DNA of 9,348 bases from an uncultured Bacilli bacterium (GCA_944331885.1 CALVJF010000024.1:1-9348), one strand, 5' to 3'; numbered from the stretch's first letter, positions 1-6,639 are shown. Numbers and translations are program-made. The notes: a model not told the origin generated them from the letters alone.

Positions 1-370
<370 letters not shown>

Positions 371-374
<4 letters not shown>

Positions 375-396
375 AAATGATTTATCATTAAATCAT
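371..396 (-). other. Terminator-like hairpin abutting the 16S 5' end
   Basis: On the minus strand ATGATTTA (389-396) pairs perfectly with TAAATCAT (377-384) around a 4-nt loop, and six T residues follow before the 16S 5' end. The shape is that of an intrinsic terminator, but the stem is almost all A-U and would be weak. It may instead be part of the structure recognised during 16S 5' maturation. The nearby boxA would be expected to suppress termination here. Confidence 0.5.
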
Positions 397-481
397 CAAT
401 ATCTTAGTTTAATCAAAGCTACTCAAATTGACTTTTTTACTTAGTTTTCAAAGATCATTCAGCGCTCCTTTTTGGTTGCGC
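375..481 (-). other. rRNA operon leader (pre-16S)
   Basis: This is the predicted leader between the main rRNA promoter and the mature 16S 5' end, about 107 nt long if transcription starts at G481 to G483. It opens with a short GC-rich hairpin (GCGC at 478-481 pairs with GCGC at 462-465, and CC with GG inside). It then carries a boxA antitermination element and ends in an AT-rich hairpin adjoining 16S. The order hairpin, boxA, 16S is usual for Bacillota rrn leaders. The limits are inferred, not mapped. Confidence 0.7.
444..457 (-). promoter_or_regulatory. rrn boxA antitermination element
   Basis: The minus strand reads TGATCTTTGAAAAC. This matches the conserved TG(C/A/T)TCTTTGAAAAC leader element of Bacillota rRNA operons, where NusB and ribosomal protein S10 bind the transcript so that RNA polymerase can read through rRNA genes. 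It sits between the main promoter and 16S, as expected. Confidence 0.8.
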
Positions 482-487
482 ACTAGT

Positions 488-516
488 AATATATCAAATC
501 ATTTTTCCTTTGTCAA
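488..516 (-). promoter_or_regulatory. Main rRNA operon promoter (P2), sigma-A type
   Basis: The minus strand shows TTGACA (511-516), a 17-nt spacer and TATATT (488-493). The -35 is a perfect match, the spacing is optimal, and the -10 has one deviation. The predicted start is G481 or G483. Directly upstream (520-543) are three T-runs on the plus strand (520-526, 529-535, 538-543), that is A-tracts spaced about 9 nt apart on the promoter strand. They resemble an UP element or a phased bend that would strengthen an rRNA promoter. A G as first base would fit GTP-sensitive rRNA initiation in Bacillota; this is inference. Confidence 0.85.
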
Positions 517-555
517 CACTTTTTTTCATTTTTTTAATTTTTTAACTTTCGTCAG

Positions 556-577
556 ATTCAAAGGAAATAATTTGAAT
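556..577. repeat. Perfect 7-bp inverted repeat upstream of the rRNA promoter
   Basis: ATTCAAA (556-562) and TTTGAAT (571-577) are perfect inverted repeats around an 8-nt spacer, between candidate P1 and the main rRNA promoter. No T-run follows on either strand, so it does not look like a terminator. It could be a protein binding site or an RNA hairpin in a P1 transcript. No function can be assigned. Confidence 0.4.
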
Positions 578-578
578 T

Positions 579-602
579 AAAAAACATTGATTTAATCAAC
601 AT
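579..602 (-). terminator. Weak candidate terminator downstream of ygaC
   Basis: On the minus strand a 7-bp stem (596-602 with 584-590, including two G-U pairs) encloses a 5-nt loop, and a run of six T follows at 579-584. It could end the ygaC transcript. It lies downstream of candidate promoter P1, so it could instead be a structure at the 5' end of a P1 transcript. No better terminator is visible between ygaC and the rRNA promoter. Confidence 0.35.
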
Positions 603-611
603 TTCTTCCTC

Positions 612-640
612 AGTATACAATATAATATGCATTAATGCAA
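612..640 (-). promoter_or_regulatory. Candidate upstream rRNA promoter (P1)
   Basis: The minus strand shows TTGCAT (635-640), a 17-nt spacer and TATACT (612-617), a reasonable sigma-A match about 125 bp upstream of the main promoter. It lies just after the ygaC stop codon and points toward 16S, so the rRNA operon could have tandem promoters as many Bacillota rrn operons do. In sequence this AT-rich, a chance match is possible. Confidence 0.5.
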
Positions 641-648
641 GCATAAAT

Positions 649-1182
649 TTAACTTTTTTTTAATTTTTTGTAAATATCATAATATTCATTGACTAATCCA
701 GCTTTAAATGGCCCTTCATTAGCTCTTTTTAATTCAATCAATTTTGATAACTCACTTTTCAAAATTAAATCTAAATCATCAGAATATCTCATAATTTTTT
801 TATGATAATTATATTCATTACGATCTAAAACTCTAAATCCACCATCTGGAAATACTCGTAAATCTAAATCATAATCAATATATTTAATAATTCCATTGTC
901 AATAATATATGGTGAAGCAATGTTACAATAATAAAACAAACCATGCTTTTTTAATTGTCCAATAACATTAAACCAATATTTTTTATAAAAAAACATTACT
1001 GCTGGTTCATTAGTTTTATGGCTTCTTCCATCATTTTCAGTAACTTTTGTTTTATTATTAGCACAAACTAAATATTCATCGCTTATTTCTAATACTGTAG
1101 CTTCATCCCAAGTACGATGAATTTTTCCATTATGTTTATAACAATGGATTGTTAAGTGATCACCAACTTTTACATCATTCAT
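649..1182 (-). CDS. ygaC: DUF402 nucleoside tri-/diphosphatase (YgaC/Ntdp family)
   Basis: This 177-residue protein closely resembles, from memory, Bacillus subtilis YgaC and the staphylococcal Ntdp. That family hydrolyses nucleoside tri- and diphosphates with a divalent metal. Conserved blocks seen here are IHCYKHNGKIHRTW (residues 12-25), the TENDGR turn (48-53), YWFNVIG (69-75), YYCN (84-87), YIDYDLDL (101-108) and the late EGPF (156-159). The acidic YIDYDLDL block is the likely metal site. The length fits the family. The frame is open 17 codons further upstream, but I chose ATG 1182: a TTGTTA-17-TATAAT promoter overlaps the upstream part, family similarity begins here, and a GGGA-like ribosome site precedes it. 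The upstream protease gene ends in a strong terminator, so ygaC is probably its own unit. The exact substrate in this organism is not shown. Confidence 0.93.
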   Translation of the reverse strand: MNDVKVGDHLTIHCYKHNGKIHRTWDEATVLEISDEYLVCANNKTKVTENDGRSHKTNEPAVMFFYKKYWFNVIGQLKKHGLFYYCNIASPYIIDNGIIKYIDYDLDLRVFPDGGFRVLDRNEYNYHKKIMRYSDDLDLILKSELSKLIELKRANEGPFKAGLVNEYYDIYKKLKKS

Positions 1183-1204
1183 ACAATCCCGTCTTTCGTA
1201 TACA

Positions 1205-1233
1205 ATTATACAACAATTATTCAAAAATAACAA
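1205..1233 (-). promoter_or_regulatory. ygaC promoter, sigma-A type
   Basis: The minus strand shows TTGTTA (1228-1233), 17 nt and TATAAT (1205-1210). The predicted transcription start near 1198 leaves a leader of about 16 nt before ATG 1182. This rules out the longer upstream reading of ygaC, because its first codons would lie in the promoter. Confidence 0.75.
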
Positions 1234-1238
1234 ATCAC

Positions 1239-1269
1239 AAAAAAATTGCTAGCTTTATTTTGCTAACAA
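1239..1269 (-). terminator. Intrinsic terminator of the S41 protease gene
   Basis: On the minus strand TTGTTAGC (1262-1269) pairs with GCTAGCAA (1246-1253), with one wobble pair, around an 8-nt loop; seven T residues follow (1239-1245). The protease stop codon lies in the loop. The position between two genes, with the ygaC promoter just downstream, supports a real terminator. Confidence 0.88.
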
Positions 1270-2409
1270 TTCTACCGCTTTTTCTAATTGCGTATCACTT
1301 TCCCATTCTAAAGGGTTACCATCTAAAATAACTTCATAATCAGGCTCTAATCCTATTTCATCAATGCAAATTCCATTAGGTCTTAACCATTTTGCTGTAG
1401 TATACTTAATTAATCCTCCGTCTTCTAAATCCATAGTCTGTTGTACTTTTCCTTTTCCATAACTTTTTTGACCAACCAAGATAGCACCATAACTATCCTT
1501 TAAAGCCCCAGCTAACACTTCTGATGCTGATGCTGATGCTCCATTAATTATTACTACAATTGGATAGCTTCTATGTTCACCAGTTTTATCATAAACTTTT
1601 TCAAGACCATCTTTACTTTCTAACGAATAGATTAACTTATTTTTTTCCAAAAATAAACTAGCAATATTCTGTGTTTTATCCAAATATCCACCAGAGTTAT
1701 ATCGTAAATCAATAATTAAAGATTCCATCCCCTGTTCTTCTAAATTATTTAAAACTTTTTCAAATTGTTTATCAACATTTTTAGTAAAAGATGAAATATT
1801 GATATAACCTATTTTTTTATTATTTTCCTCCATCAATTCTCCAACAATAATATTTTTTTCAATTACTTCACTTTTTACTTTAACAGTATAAGATTCACCA
1901 TTTCTAGTTAATTCTAGAGAATTTTCATCACTTTCAGCCATTAAAGATATTGTTTCACTACTATTAGCTACTTTTACTCCATTAACAGCAACAACAATAT
2001 CACCAGCTTTTATTCCAGCTTCATCAGCAGGAGAATCTTCAAAAACACTATTAATAACATTATTAGTTAAAATCTCAATTCCAATACCCTTATATTCGCC
2101 CGACAACTGACTAGTTAAGTTATCAGCTTCACTTTGATCCATATAAATCGAATAATTATCTTCAAGGTAATTCATCATTCCACTTATAGCACTATCAATC
2201 ATTCCTTCTCTATCAACTTCAGTATAATATTGGTCTATAACCTTAGCATACGCATCAACAAATTCATTTAAATACTCATCATCTTTTAAACCAGTATACT
2301 TATAATTACTAAATAAAATTATACCTGTAGCCAAACTGCAAACAACTCCAGTTACTATAATTATAATTATAATTTCCTTTATATTAAACACATTTTTATT
2401 GCTTTTCAT
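1255..2409 (-). CDS. S41-family C-terminal processing peptidase (CtpA/CtpB-like)
   Basis: The 384-residue protein has the full layout of a membrane-anchored carboxy-terminal processing protease. There is a short basic N-terminus, one membrane segment (about residues 12-34), a helical region, a PDZ domain (about 100-182, with YKGIGIEI and SPADEAGIKAGD), and the S41 catalytic domain (about 195-360). The catalytic dyad is Ser294 in the SASASE block and Lys319 in SYGKGKVQ, with Gln323. The spacings of 25 and 4 residues match CtpB and E. coli Prc. LRYNSGG (235-241) is the conserved strand before the active site. Such enzymes cut partly unfolded or signalling proteins outside the membrane, and the PDZ domain gates access. 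A C-terminal peptidoglycan-binding domain, seen in some relatives, is absent. ATG 2409 has an AGAGGGTGG ribosome site 5 nt upstream. The gene is monocistronic, bounded by terminators. Its substrate is unknown. Confidence 0.95.
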   Translation of the reverse strand: MKSNKNVFNIKEIIIIIIVTGVVCSLATGIILFSNYKYTGLKDDEYLNEFVDAYAKVIDQYYTEVDREGMIDSAISGMMNYLEDNYSIYMDQSEADNLTSQLSGEYKGIGIEILTNNVINSVFEDSPADEAGIKAGDIVVAVNGVKVANSSETISLMAESDENSLELTRNGESYTVKVKSEVIEKNIIVGELMEENNKKIGYINISSFTKNVDKQFEKVLNNLEEQGMESLIIDLRYNSGGYLDKTQNIASLFLEKNKLIYSLESKDGLEKVYDKTGEHRSYPIVVIINGASASASEVLAGALKDSYGAILVGQKSYGKGKVQQTMDLEDGGLIKYTTAKWLRPNGICIDEIGLEPDYEVILDGNPLEWESDTQLEKAVELLAK

Positions 2410-2439
2410 TTATGCCACCCTCTACTTTAATAATAACAT

Positions 2440-2451
2440 ATTATAATTATA
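2440..2451 (-). promoter_or_regulatory. Candidate -10 region for the S41 protease gene
   Basis: The minus strand carries two abutting TATAAT hexamers (2446-2451 and 2440-2445), 30-40 bp before the start codon and just after the preceding terminator. No good -35 box is visible at 16-18 nt from either hexamer, so the promoter is plausible by position only. Confidence 0.4.
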
Positions 2452-2459
2452 TTTTAAAC

Positions 2460-2488
2460 AAAAAAAGAATTAACTACATGTTAATTCT
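2460..2488 (-). terminator. Intrinsic terminator of the thioredoxin-like protein gene
   Basis: On the minus strand AGAATTAAC (2480-2488) pairs perfectly with GTTAATTCT (2466-2474) around a 5-nt loop, and a T-run follows (2460-2466). The TAA stop codon (2481-2483) is inside the stem. Confidence 0.9.
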
Positions 2489-2993
2489 TTTCATCTATTG
2501 TAAGTTCTTTTTCAATTTTTTCAGCGTTTTCAATATACTTTTCAACTTTTCCCTTTTCTACTTTAATTAGTGTAAAATCTCCAAACTTGAAATCAGCTAT
2601 CTTTTTAGCTTTTGGATTACTTTTTTCACCTTCTTGAACTTTATAAGACTTATTTAAATAATTATCAAGTTCAACATTATATACCTTTAATAAATTATCT
2701 TCACCACTAGACAAATAATTAGAGATAGCATTCATAGCAACATACATATCAGTATTTTCACTTTCATAATCGTATACAAATACATAATATTCATCCTCTG
2801 GTTTATTAAGCATATTACCAACTATTGCCATATTGTAATTTACAACACCAGCTGTACTTTCTGATTCAGTATCATTACTAGATTCTTTTGTAACAAATTT
2901 ACTAGTAAAGAAATACACTCCTATAACAGCTACAACAACAATTGCCAAAACTATTAAAAATCTTACAATTTCATTTTGCTCTTCACTTTTCAT
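2481..2993 (-). CDS. Membrane-anchored protein, possibly a cysteine-free thioredoxin-like fold
   Basis: I do not recognise a named family. From ATG 2993 the protein has 170 residues: a charged N-terminus, one membrane segment (about residues 10-30), a Ser/Thr/Glu linker, and an extracytoplasmic domain. The domain has the order of elements of a thioredoxin fold: a hydrophobic strand (EYYVFVYDYES, about 69-79), a helix, LLKVYNVELDNYL, then FTLIKVEKGKVEKYIENAE near the C-terminus, like the last strands and helix of thioredoxins. There is no cysteine anywhere, so disulfide chemistry is impossible; a binding or scaffold role is more likely. This fold call is inference. The frame is open 16 codons further upstream, but ATG 2993 has an AGGTGG ribosome site 4 nt away and a perfect extended -10 promoter before it, and the upstream part would overlap the lipoprotein terminator. 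It is transcribed alone. Confidence 0.8.
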   Translation of the reverse strand: MKSEEQNEIVRFLIVLAIVVVAVIGVYFFTSKFVTKESSNDTESESTAGVVNYNMAIVGNMLNKPEDEYYVFVYDYESENTDMYVAMNAISNYLSSGEDNLLKVYNVELDNYLNKSYKVQEGEKSNPKAKKIADFKFGDFTLIKVEKGKVEKYIENAEKIEKELTIDEKN

Positions 2994-3009
2994 AAAACCA
3001 CCTAAAATA

Positions 3010-3020
3010 ATTATATCATA
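3010..3020 (-). promoter_or_regulatory. Extended -10 promoter of the thioredoxin-like protein gene
   Basis: The minus strand reads TATGATATAAT, a perfect TRTGNTATAAT extended -10. A TTGCTT (3032-3037) lies 16 nt upstream as a possible -35 but falls in the preceding terminator hairpin. The predicted start falls at about A3003, the first base of the AGGTGG ribosome site, leaving a leader of about 10 nt. The same 11-mer precedes smpB and the DUF3048 gene. Confidence 0.78.
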
Positions 3021-3049
3021 AAAAAAAAGGAAAGCAAACATTACTTTCC
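3020..3049 (-). terminator. Intrinsic terminator of the lipoprotein gene
   Basis: On the minus strand GGAAAG (3044-3049) pairs perfectly with CTTTCC (3029-3034) around a 9-nt loop, followed by nine T residues (3020-3028). The lipoprotein TAA stop (3041-3043) is in the loop. The T-run runs directly into the next gene's extended -10 promoter. Confidence 0.9.
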
Positions 3050-4042
3050 AACATAAGAACCAGTATTATTTAGAGAATTAGCTATAGACATCAACTCTGT
3101 ATTGCTTAAATCATTACTAGCTAAATAGTAATCAATATTATTAGAAGTCCAAGATAACGAATTTGCACTAATAGCTGCTACTGTATCACCCATCATTAAT
3201 GGTTCCCCATAAATTGGTATAATCTCAAATTCATTATTTGCTTTTGCAGCTTCTTCAACAAGTACAAAGTTTTTATCTCCAGCGAATGTTAATATCGCCC
3301 TCTCTCCATTATCTACAGATATAGTTTCTTTACTTTTTAAGTATGTATTACTTGGAATATATAATGGATAAATTATATCCTCCAAAGCTCCAGTTTCAGT
3401 ATCTACTTCTCCACAACAATCTTCGTCTATTAAATTATCCAAATTAAAATCCTCTTTTTTCCAATTTGCTTTATAATCAATTTCTGTAAATACAACTTTT
3501 ATCATCAAATTATCATCATCATTATAAACCTCAATTTGTTTTAACTCACTATCATCATTAAAAAATAATTTTTCATAAGTTAATTCTTCATTATTAGGAT
3601 AATTAACCTCAGTTGTTAAAACATATAAACCATCTTTTTCTTCAAATAAGATTTCTTCATCATTATTTAAATCATCAACAATTGGCCCTAACAAATAGGA
3701 TTGAGAACTATTATTAGGCCATTCACTTTGAAATTTAAAACTTTTGTTCAAAGAAGGGGTAACAACATATACTCCATCATCATTTTTCAAAATTATTTGT
3801 TCATGATCATTAGTTTGATTTAATAAATCTACTTTATAATATTTATCTTTTAAATAGTTAACTTCTACAGCATAAGTAAATGTATCTTCATTACTATAAA
3901 TATCCATATTAGCTTTTAAAGTATAAGAATCTGCACCATTTACTTTCTTTTTAAAATTTTCAAAAATCTTATCTTGGTCTTTTTTTCCACATCCTGTCAT
4001 CCCAAATAATAAGATTAATAATAAAATACCTATTTTTTTCAT
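3041..4042 (-). CDS. LolA-like lipoprotein with C-terminal DUF4367-like domain
   Basis: The 333-residue product starts with a classic lipoprotein signal: KK, a run of Ile/Leu, and MTGC with Cys18 as the predicted lipidated residue. The body (about 25-200) alternates long beta-strands typical of the LolA/YdcC/GerS-like group (SYTLKANMDIYSNEDTFTYAVEV, broken here only by strand turns), including a KDKYYKVDLLN segment and a QIILKNDDGVYVVTP segment. The C-terminal part (about 223-333) resembles DUF4367, ending in IDYYLASNDLSNTELMSIA. Members are outward-facing lipoproteins of Gram-positive envelopes; in sporulating relatives they include YdcC and the germination protein GerS. No sporulation role can be inferred here. 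Adjacent cysteines at 209-210 sit between the domains. I chose ATG 4042, not the GTG two codons upstream, because AAGGA lies 8 nt before the ATG but only 2 nt before the GTG. Family placement is by recall of the fold pattern, so moderately sure. Confidence 0.85.
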   Translation of the reverse strand: MKKIGILLLILLFGMTGCGKKDQDKIFENFKKKVNGADSYTLKANMDIYSNEDTFTYAVEVNYLKDKYYKVDLLNQTNDHEQIILKNDDGVYVVTPSLNKSFKFQSEWPNNSSQSYLLGPIVDDLNNDEEILFEEKDGLYVLTTEVNYPNNEELTYEKLFFNDDSELKQIEVYNDDDNLMIKVVFTEIDYKANWKKEDFNLDNLIDEDCCGEVDTETGALEDIIYPLYIPSNTYLKSKETISVDNGERAILTFAGDKNFVLVEEAAKANNEFEIIPIYGEPLMMGDTVAAISANSLSWTSNNIDYYLASNDLSNTELMSIANSLNNTGSYVGK

Positions 4043-4145
4043 AACCACTTTCCTTTTCTATTACAATATATTTAAAGAATAAATAAATATACGTATATTT
4101 TTATAAAAGATACACAAACTATAACTAGAAAAGAGGTTATATATT
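4043..4145. promoter_or_regulatory. Divergent promoter region, lipoprotein / DUF378
   Basis: This AT-rich gap must hold promoters for both diverging genes. On the minus strand TATATT (4065-4070) is a possible -10 for the lipoprotein. On the plus strand TATAAC (4120-4125) is a possible -10 for DUF378. Neither has a convincing -35. A perfect 16-bp palindrome sits between them and could be an operator for either or both. Confidence 0.5.
4085..4100. repeat. Perfect 16-bp palindrome, candidate operator
   Basis: AAATATACGTATATTT is a perfect 16-bp palindrome with no central spacer, placed between two divergent genes upstream of both candidate -10 boxes. Such a site suits a dimeric regulator. In AT-rich sequence shorter palindromes are common, but 8 matching pairs including the central CG are less so. 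No regulator is identified. Confidence 0.5.
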
Positions 4146-4346
4146 ATGCAAATAGTGCAAAAAGTAGCATTAGTATTTACACTTATTGGAGCCATAAACT
4201 GGGGCTTAATTGGATTTTTTGACTTTAACTTAGTAACAGCAATATTTAAAGATGATATGATTCCCCGCTTAATCTATAGTATTGTTGGAATTTGTGCTTT
4301 AGTTAATATTGCTTTATTATTTACAGATTTTGACCATGACAAATAA
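4146..4346 (+). CDS. DUF378 family small membrane protein (YuzA-like)
   Basis: This 66-residue protein is the only plus-strand gene in the window. It has two membrane segments (about residues 7-29 and 41-60) and the family hallmark LIGAINWGLIGFFDFNLV in the first segment and following loop, then RLIYSIVGICAL in the second. DUF378 proteins, such as B. subtilis YuzA, are small integral membrane proteins of unknown function; nothing here shows a role. The length is typical. An AGAGG ribosome site precedes ATG 4146 by 9 nt. It is divergent from the lipoprotein gene and convergent with cdaR, and shares a bidirectional terminator with cdaR. Its orientation interrupts an otherwise one-directional gene run and separates cdaA-cdaR from the genes further downstream. 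Confidence 0.93.
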   Translation: MQIVQKVALVFTLIGAINWGLIGFFDFNLVTAIFKDDMIPRLIYSIVGICALVNIALLFTDFDHDK

Positions 4347-4375
4347 AAAAATCTTATTCAATGAATAAGATTTTT
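4347..4375. terminator. Bidirectional terminator between DUF378 and cdaR
   Basis: A 13-bp perfect stem (4347-4359 with 4363-4375) encloses a 3-nt loop, AAT. It is flanked by A-runs on the left and T-runs on the right, so each strand gives a hairpin followed by a U-tract. It ends both the plus-strand DUF378 gene, whose stop codon is adjacent at 4344-4346, and the minus-strand cdaR gene, whose stop codon overlaps the base of the stem. Confidence 0.95.
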
Positions 4376-5750
4376 ATTTTGATTGAGAAATAACAATGTT
4401 GATAGATTTCGTAACAATATATTGAACTTTAGAATCTGTCCCTTCAACTTGAACGGTAACAGTATGTTCTCCAACAGTATATCCAGTTAAATCGATATAT
4501 GCAGTAATATCATCCGCAGATATATTATCAATAACCGATTGAACACCAATTACTTGTACATCTACCTTATCGTCATTAGAACTCATGGCATTAGCTTCTA
4601 AACCTTCAGGCTTATTCCGTATCTCAACCGTTACATCCTTTATTGTTCTTTGTTTTGCTTCACCAAAGTTTAATTTAATAGATGCACTAGATTCACTAAT
4701 ATGTCTTACACCACTCGGCTTAGATATAGTTACATTATAAGTTTTTTCACCACTATTTCCTTGATTACTTACATCAATAGTTACAGGAACACTTTTAATT
4801 TCATCTAAAACACTTTGCTCACCATAAATAGTTACCCTGTAATCTGATTTATCATTAATAGTAATACTGCTTATTGCTTTACCAGCAACTAAATTACCAG
4901 TTGTCAAAACATTTATTGGTACTTCTTTAGAATAAGAATCTAACACAATCTCTGCAGAAATACTTGTTGAAACAATTTCCACATAATCTAAAATTTTACC
5001 ACTACCATCATAAGCCACTAAATTAACATTATCTACACTATAAGTACCTTTTTCCGTAAATGTCTTATCACTTAAATCTATTAAAGCCTTAACACTAGCA
5101 ATTTCATTTAATGTATCTTCGCTACCTTTAACAACAACTTCATTTTTTGATAAAGTAACAGATTTAACACTTAATTTTTCATCTAATTGATCCTGATTCA
5201 TTAAATCGTATGTTATTGCTTTAATATCACTTACTTTTTTCTTAATTGTAACAGTTACATAAGATGGATCTAACTTATAACTTATAGAATCTATATTTTT
5301 CTTATACGTTAATTTAACTCTTTGTGGTTCATCACTAACTTCATAATCACTTAAATCAAGTACAACTTCATGTTCACCCAATTGCTTTGATAAATATAAA
5401 TCGCTCTTACGACCAGTTAGTATAATATCAACTGAATCAGGAATCCCTTCTACTACGTAAGCACTCTTATTATATATAACGTTTATTGGCTGATTAGACA
5501 AAATTTCTGAATTAGTTTGTACTAATGTAATTACCTTTGAATCAACTAGATAAAACACAATAATTGCCAAAGCCAAAGAGACATAGACTAAAACATTAGG
5601 TTTATTTAAAATTTTATCAATTTTATTTCCTTTTGTTATTTTATTACCAATTATATAAACTATTTTACTAATTGGTGTAACAATAAATTTATCAACAAAT
5701 ACATATACAGCTTTGCAAAGTGACAAAAAAGCCTTTTTAATTTTCTTCAT
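4374..5750 (-). CDS. cdaR: CdaR, YbbR-domain regulator of the c-di-AMP cyclase
   Basis: The 458-residue protein has a basic amphipathic N-terminus, one membrane segment (about residues 53-71) and four YbbR-type extracytoplasmic repeats at about 88-169, 177-269, 275-361 and 368-455. Each repeat contains a VxGxxxxLxxI-like turn, for example VVKGSEDTLNEIASV and TIYGEQSVLDEIKSV. CdaR binds the cyclase CdaA at the membrane and adjusts its activity. The start is chosen at ATG 5750: AGGTGAT lies 4 nt upstream, whereas the GTG at 5759 and ATG at 5756 overlap that site. The gene overlaps the end of cdaA by 14 nt, which suggests translational coupling. In Bacillus, Listeria and Staphylococcus the third gene of this operon is glmM. 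Here a terminator and a convergent DUF378 gene follow instead. The cytoplasmic segment before the membrane helix, about 50 residues, is long. Confidence 0.95.
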   Translation of the reverse strand: MKKIKKAFLSLCKAVYVFVDKFIVTPISKIVYIIGNKITKGNKIDKILNKPNVLVYVSLALAIIVFYLVDSKVITLVQTNSEILSNQPINVIYNKSAYVVEGIPDSVDIILTGRKSDLYLSKQLGEHEVVLDLSDYEVSDEPQRVKLTYKKNIDSISYKLDPSYVTVTIKKKVSDIKAITYDLMNQDQLDEKLSVKSVTLSKNEVVVKGSEDTLNEIASVKALIDLSDKTFTEKGTYSVDNVNLVAYDGSGKILDYVEIVSTSISAEIVLDSYSKEVPINVLTTGNLVAGKAISSITINDKSDYRVTIYGEQSVLDEIKSVPVTIDVSNQGNSGEKTYNVTISKPSGVRHISESSASIKLNFGEAKQRTIKDVTVEIRNKPEGLEANAMSSNDDKVDVQVIGVQSVIDNISADDITAYIDLTGYTVGEHTVTVQVEGTDSKVQYIVTKSINIVISQSK

Positions 5751-6561
5751 CTTCATCACCTACATTCTCATCATCAGCATTATAGAATAATTCAGCTTTT
5801 GGTTTTAATTCATCAACCAAAGTCTTTCTAAATTCATCAACACTTAAATTATATCGAAGTTCATTATCAACAGCTATACTAATCTTACCAGTTTCCTCCG
5901 AAACAACTAAAGCAATTGCGTCAGTTTCTTCAGCAATTCCTAAAGCAGCACGGTGTCTAGTACCTAATCTTTTACTTAAAGATTGATTCATACTAGTTTT
6001 AAATACAGCTCCTGCACAAGTAATTCTATCTCCTTGAACTATAACACCACCATCATGCAATGGATTATTAGGGAAAAATATTGTACCAAGTAATGGACTT
6101 GTCAAATCAGCATATATCTTAGTTGCAGGAGCAATATACTCTTGTAAAGACATATTTCTCTCAATAACTATTAAAGCTCCAATTTTGTTTTTACGCAAAT
6201 ATTCAATAGCGTCCATTATTTCATAAACTAAATGTTCTCTCTCATCGACAGATAAAACTTTATGTCTACCTAATAACTGAGTTCTACCAATTGATTCCAA
6301 AACGTTTCTAATTTCTGGTTGAAACAAAACAATTAATGCTAAAGGCCCCCACTCTATAACGTATTGCAGTAACAAACCAACCGTATATAAATTTAATAAT
6401 TTACTTAATATTTGAATAACTAATATTAAAATAACACCCTTAACGATTAATACCATTTTAACGTTATTTTTAATATTTTTTAATATATAATAAAACATCA
6501 ACCAAACGACTGATATATCAATAATCTTTGTAATAATTGACCAAATTGCAGTTAAAGTCAT
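5737..6561 (-). CDS. cdaA: CdaA, membrane diadenylate cyclase (DisA_N/DAC domain)
   Basis: CdaA makes cyclic di-AMP from two ATP. The 274-residue protein, almost the same length as B. subtilis CdaA, has three N-terminal membrane segments (about residues 8-28, 35-55 and 60-82) followed by the cytoplasmic cyclase domain (about 95-255). Catalytic and nucleotide-binding motifs are intact: DGG at 170-172 (in PLHDGGVIV) and RHR at 202-204 (in GTRHRAALG). The C-terminus is very acidic (GDEDEEN). Cyclic di-AMP controls potassium and osmolyte uptake and is often essential in Bacillota. The gene overlaps cdaR, its partner and regulator. Its own promoter is an extended -10 (TGTTATAAT) after the terminator of the preceding unit. 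ATG 6561 has GGTGAA directly upstream and AAGGA a few bases further. No c-di-AMP riboswitch is seen in the leader, which is only about 22 nt. Confidence 0.97.
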   Translation of the reverse strand: MTLTAIWSIITKIIDISVVWLMFYYILKNIKNNVKMVLIVKGVILILVIQILSKLLNLYTVGLLLQYVIEWGPLALIVLFQPEIRNVLESIGRTQLLGRHKVLSVDEREHLVYEIMDAIEYLRKNKIGALIVIERNMSLQEYIAPATKIYADLTSPLLGTIFFPNNPLHDGGVIVQGDRITCAGAVFKTSMNQSLSKRLGTRHRAALGIAEETDAIALVVSEETGKISIAVDNELRYNLSVDEFRKTLVDELKPKAELFYNADDENVGDEDEEN

Positions 6562-6590
6562 TTCACCACATTCCTTCCATACTATACGTA

Positions 6591-6599
6591 ATTATAACA
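6591..6599 (-). promoter_or_regulatory. cdaA-cdaR promoter, extended -10
   Basis: The minus strand reads TGTTATAAT, a TGN extended -10, at 30 bp before the cdaA start. No clear -35 is seen 16-18 nt upstream. The predicted start near 6584 gives a leader of about 22 nt. The preceding terminator lies 40 bp upstream. Confidence 0.65.
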
Positions 6600-6639
6600 A
6601 AAAAACTTTTAAAAGAAAACCCCATATTCCCAAGAAATT

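Noticed and set aside
630..641. Palindrome TGCATTAATGCA near the end of ygaC as a terminator
   Set aside because: It has only a 4-bp stem with a 4-nt loop and no T-run follows; it overlaps the candidate P1 promoter -35.
1183..1233. Longer ygaC with 17 extra N-terminal residues
   Set aside because: The extra codons lie in the TTGTTA-17-TATAAT promoter and have no ribosome site or family similarity.
1149..1331. A 60-codon plus-strand reading frame
   Set aside because: It lies antisense to the start of ygaC, its promoter and the end of the protease gene, crosses a terminator, has no ribosome site and resembles no family.
2994..3041. Longer thioredoxin-like protein with 16 extra N-terminal residues
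   Set aside because: The extra codons lie in the preceding terminator and the extended -10 promoter; the AGGTGG ribosome site serves ATG 2993.
6563..6580. Five-codon upstream ORF (ATG 6580 to TGA) just before cdaA
   Set aside because: It has no ribosome site and starts only about 4 nt after the predicted transcription start, so it is most likely a chance frame; the bases match the cdaA ribosome site better.
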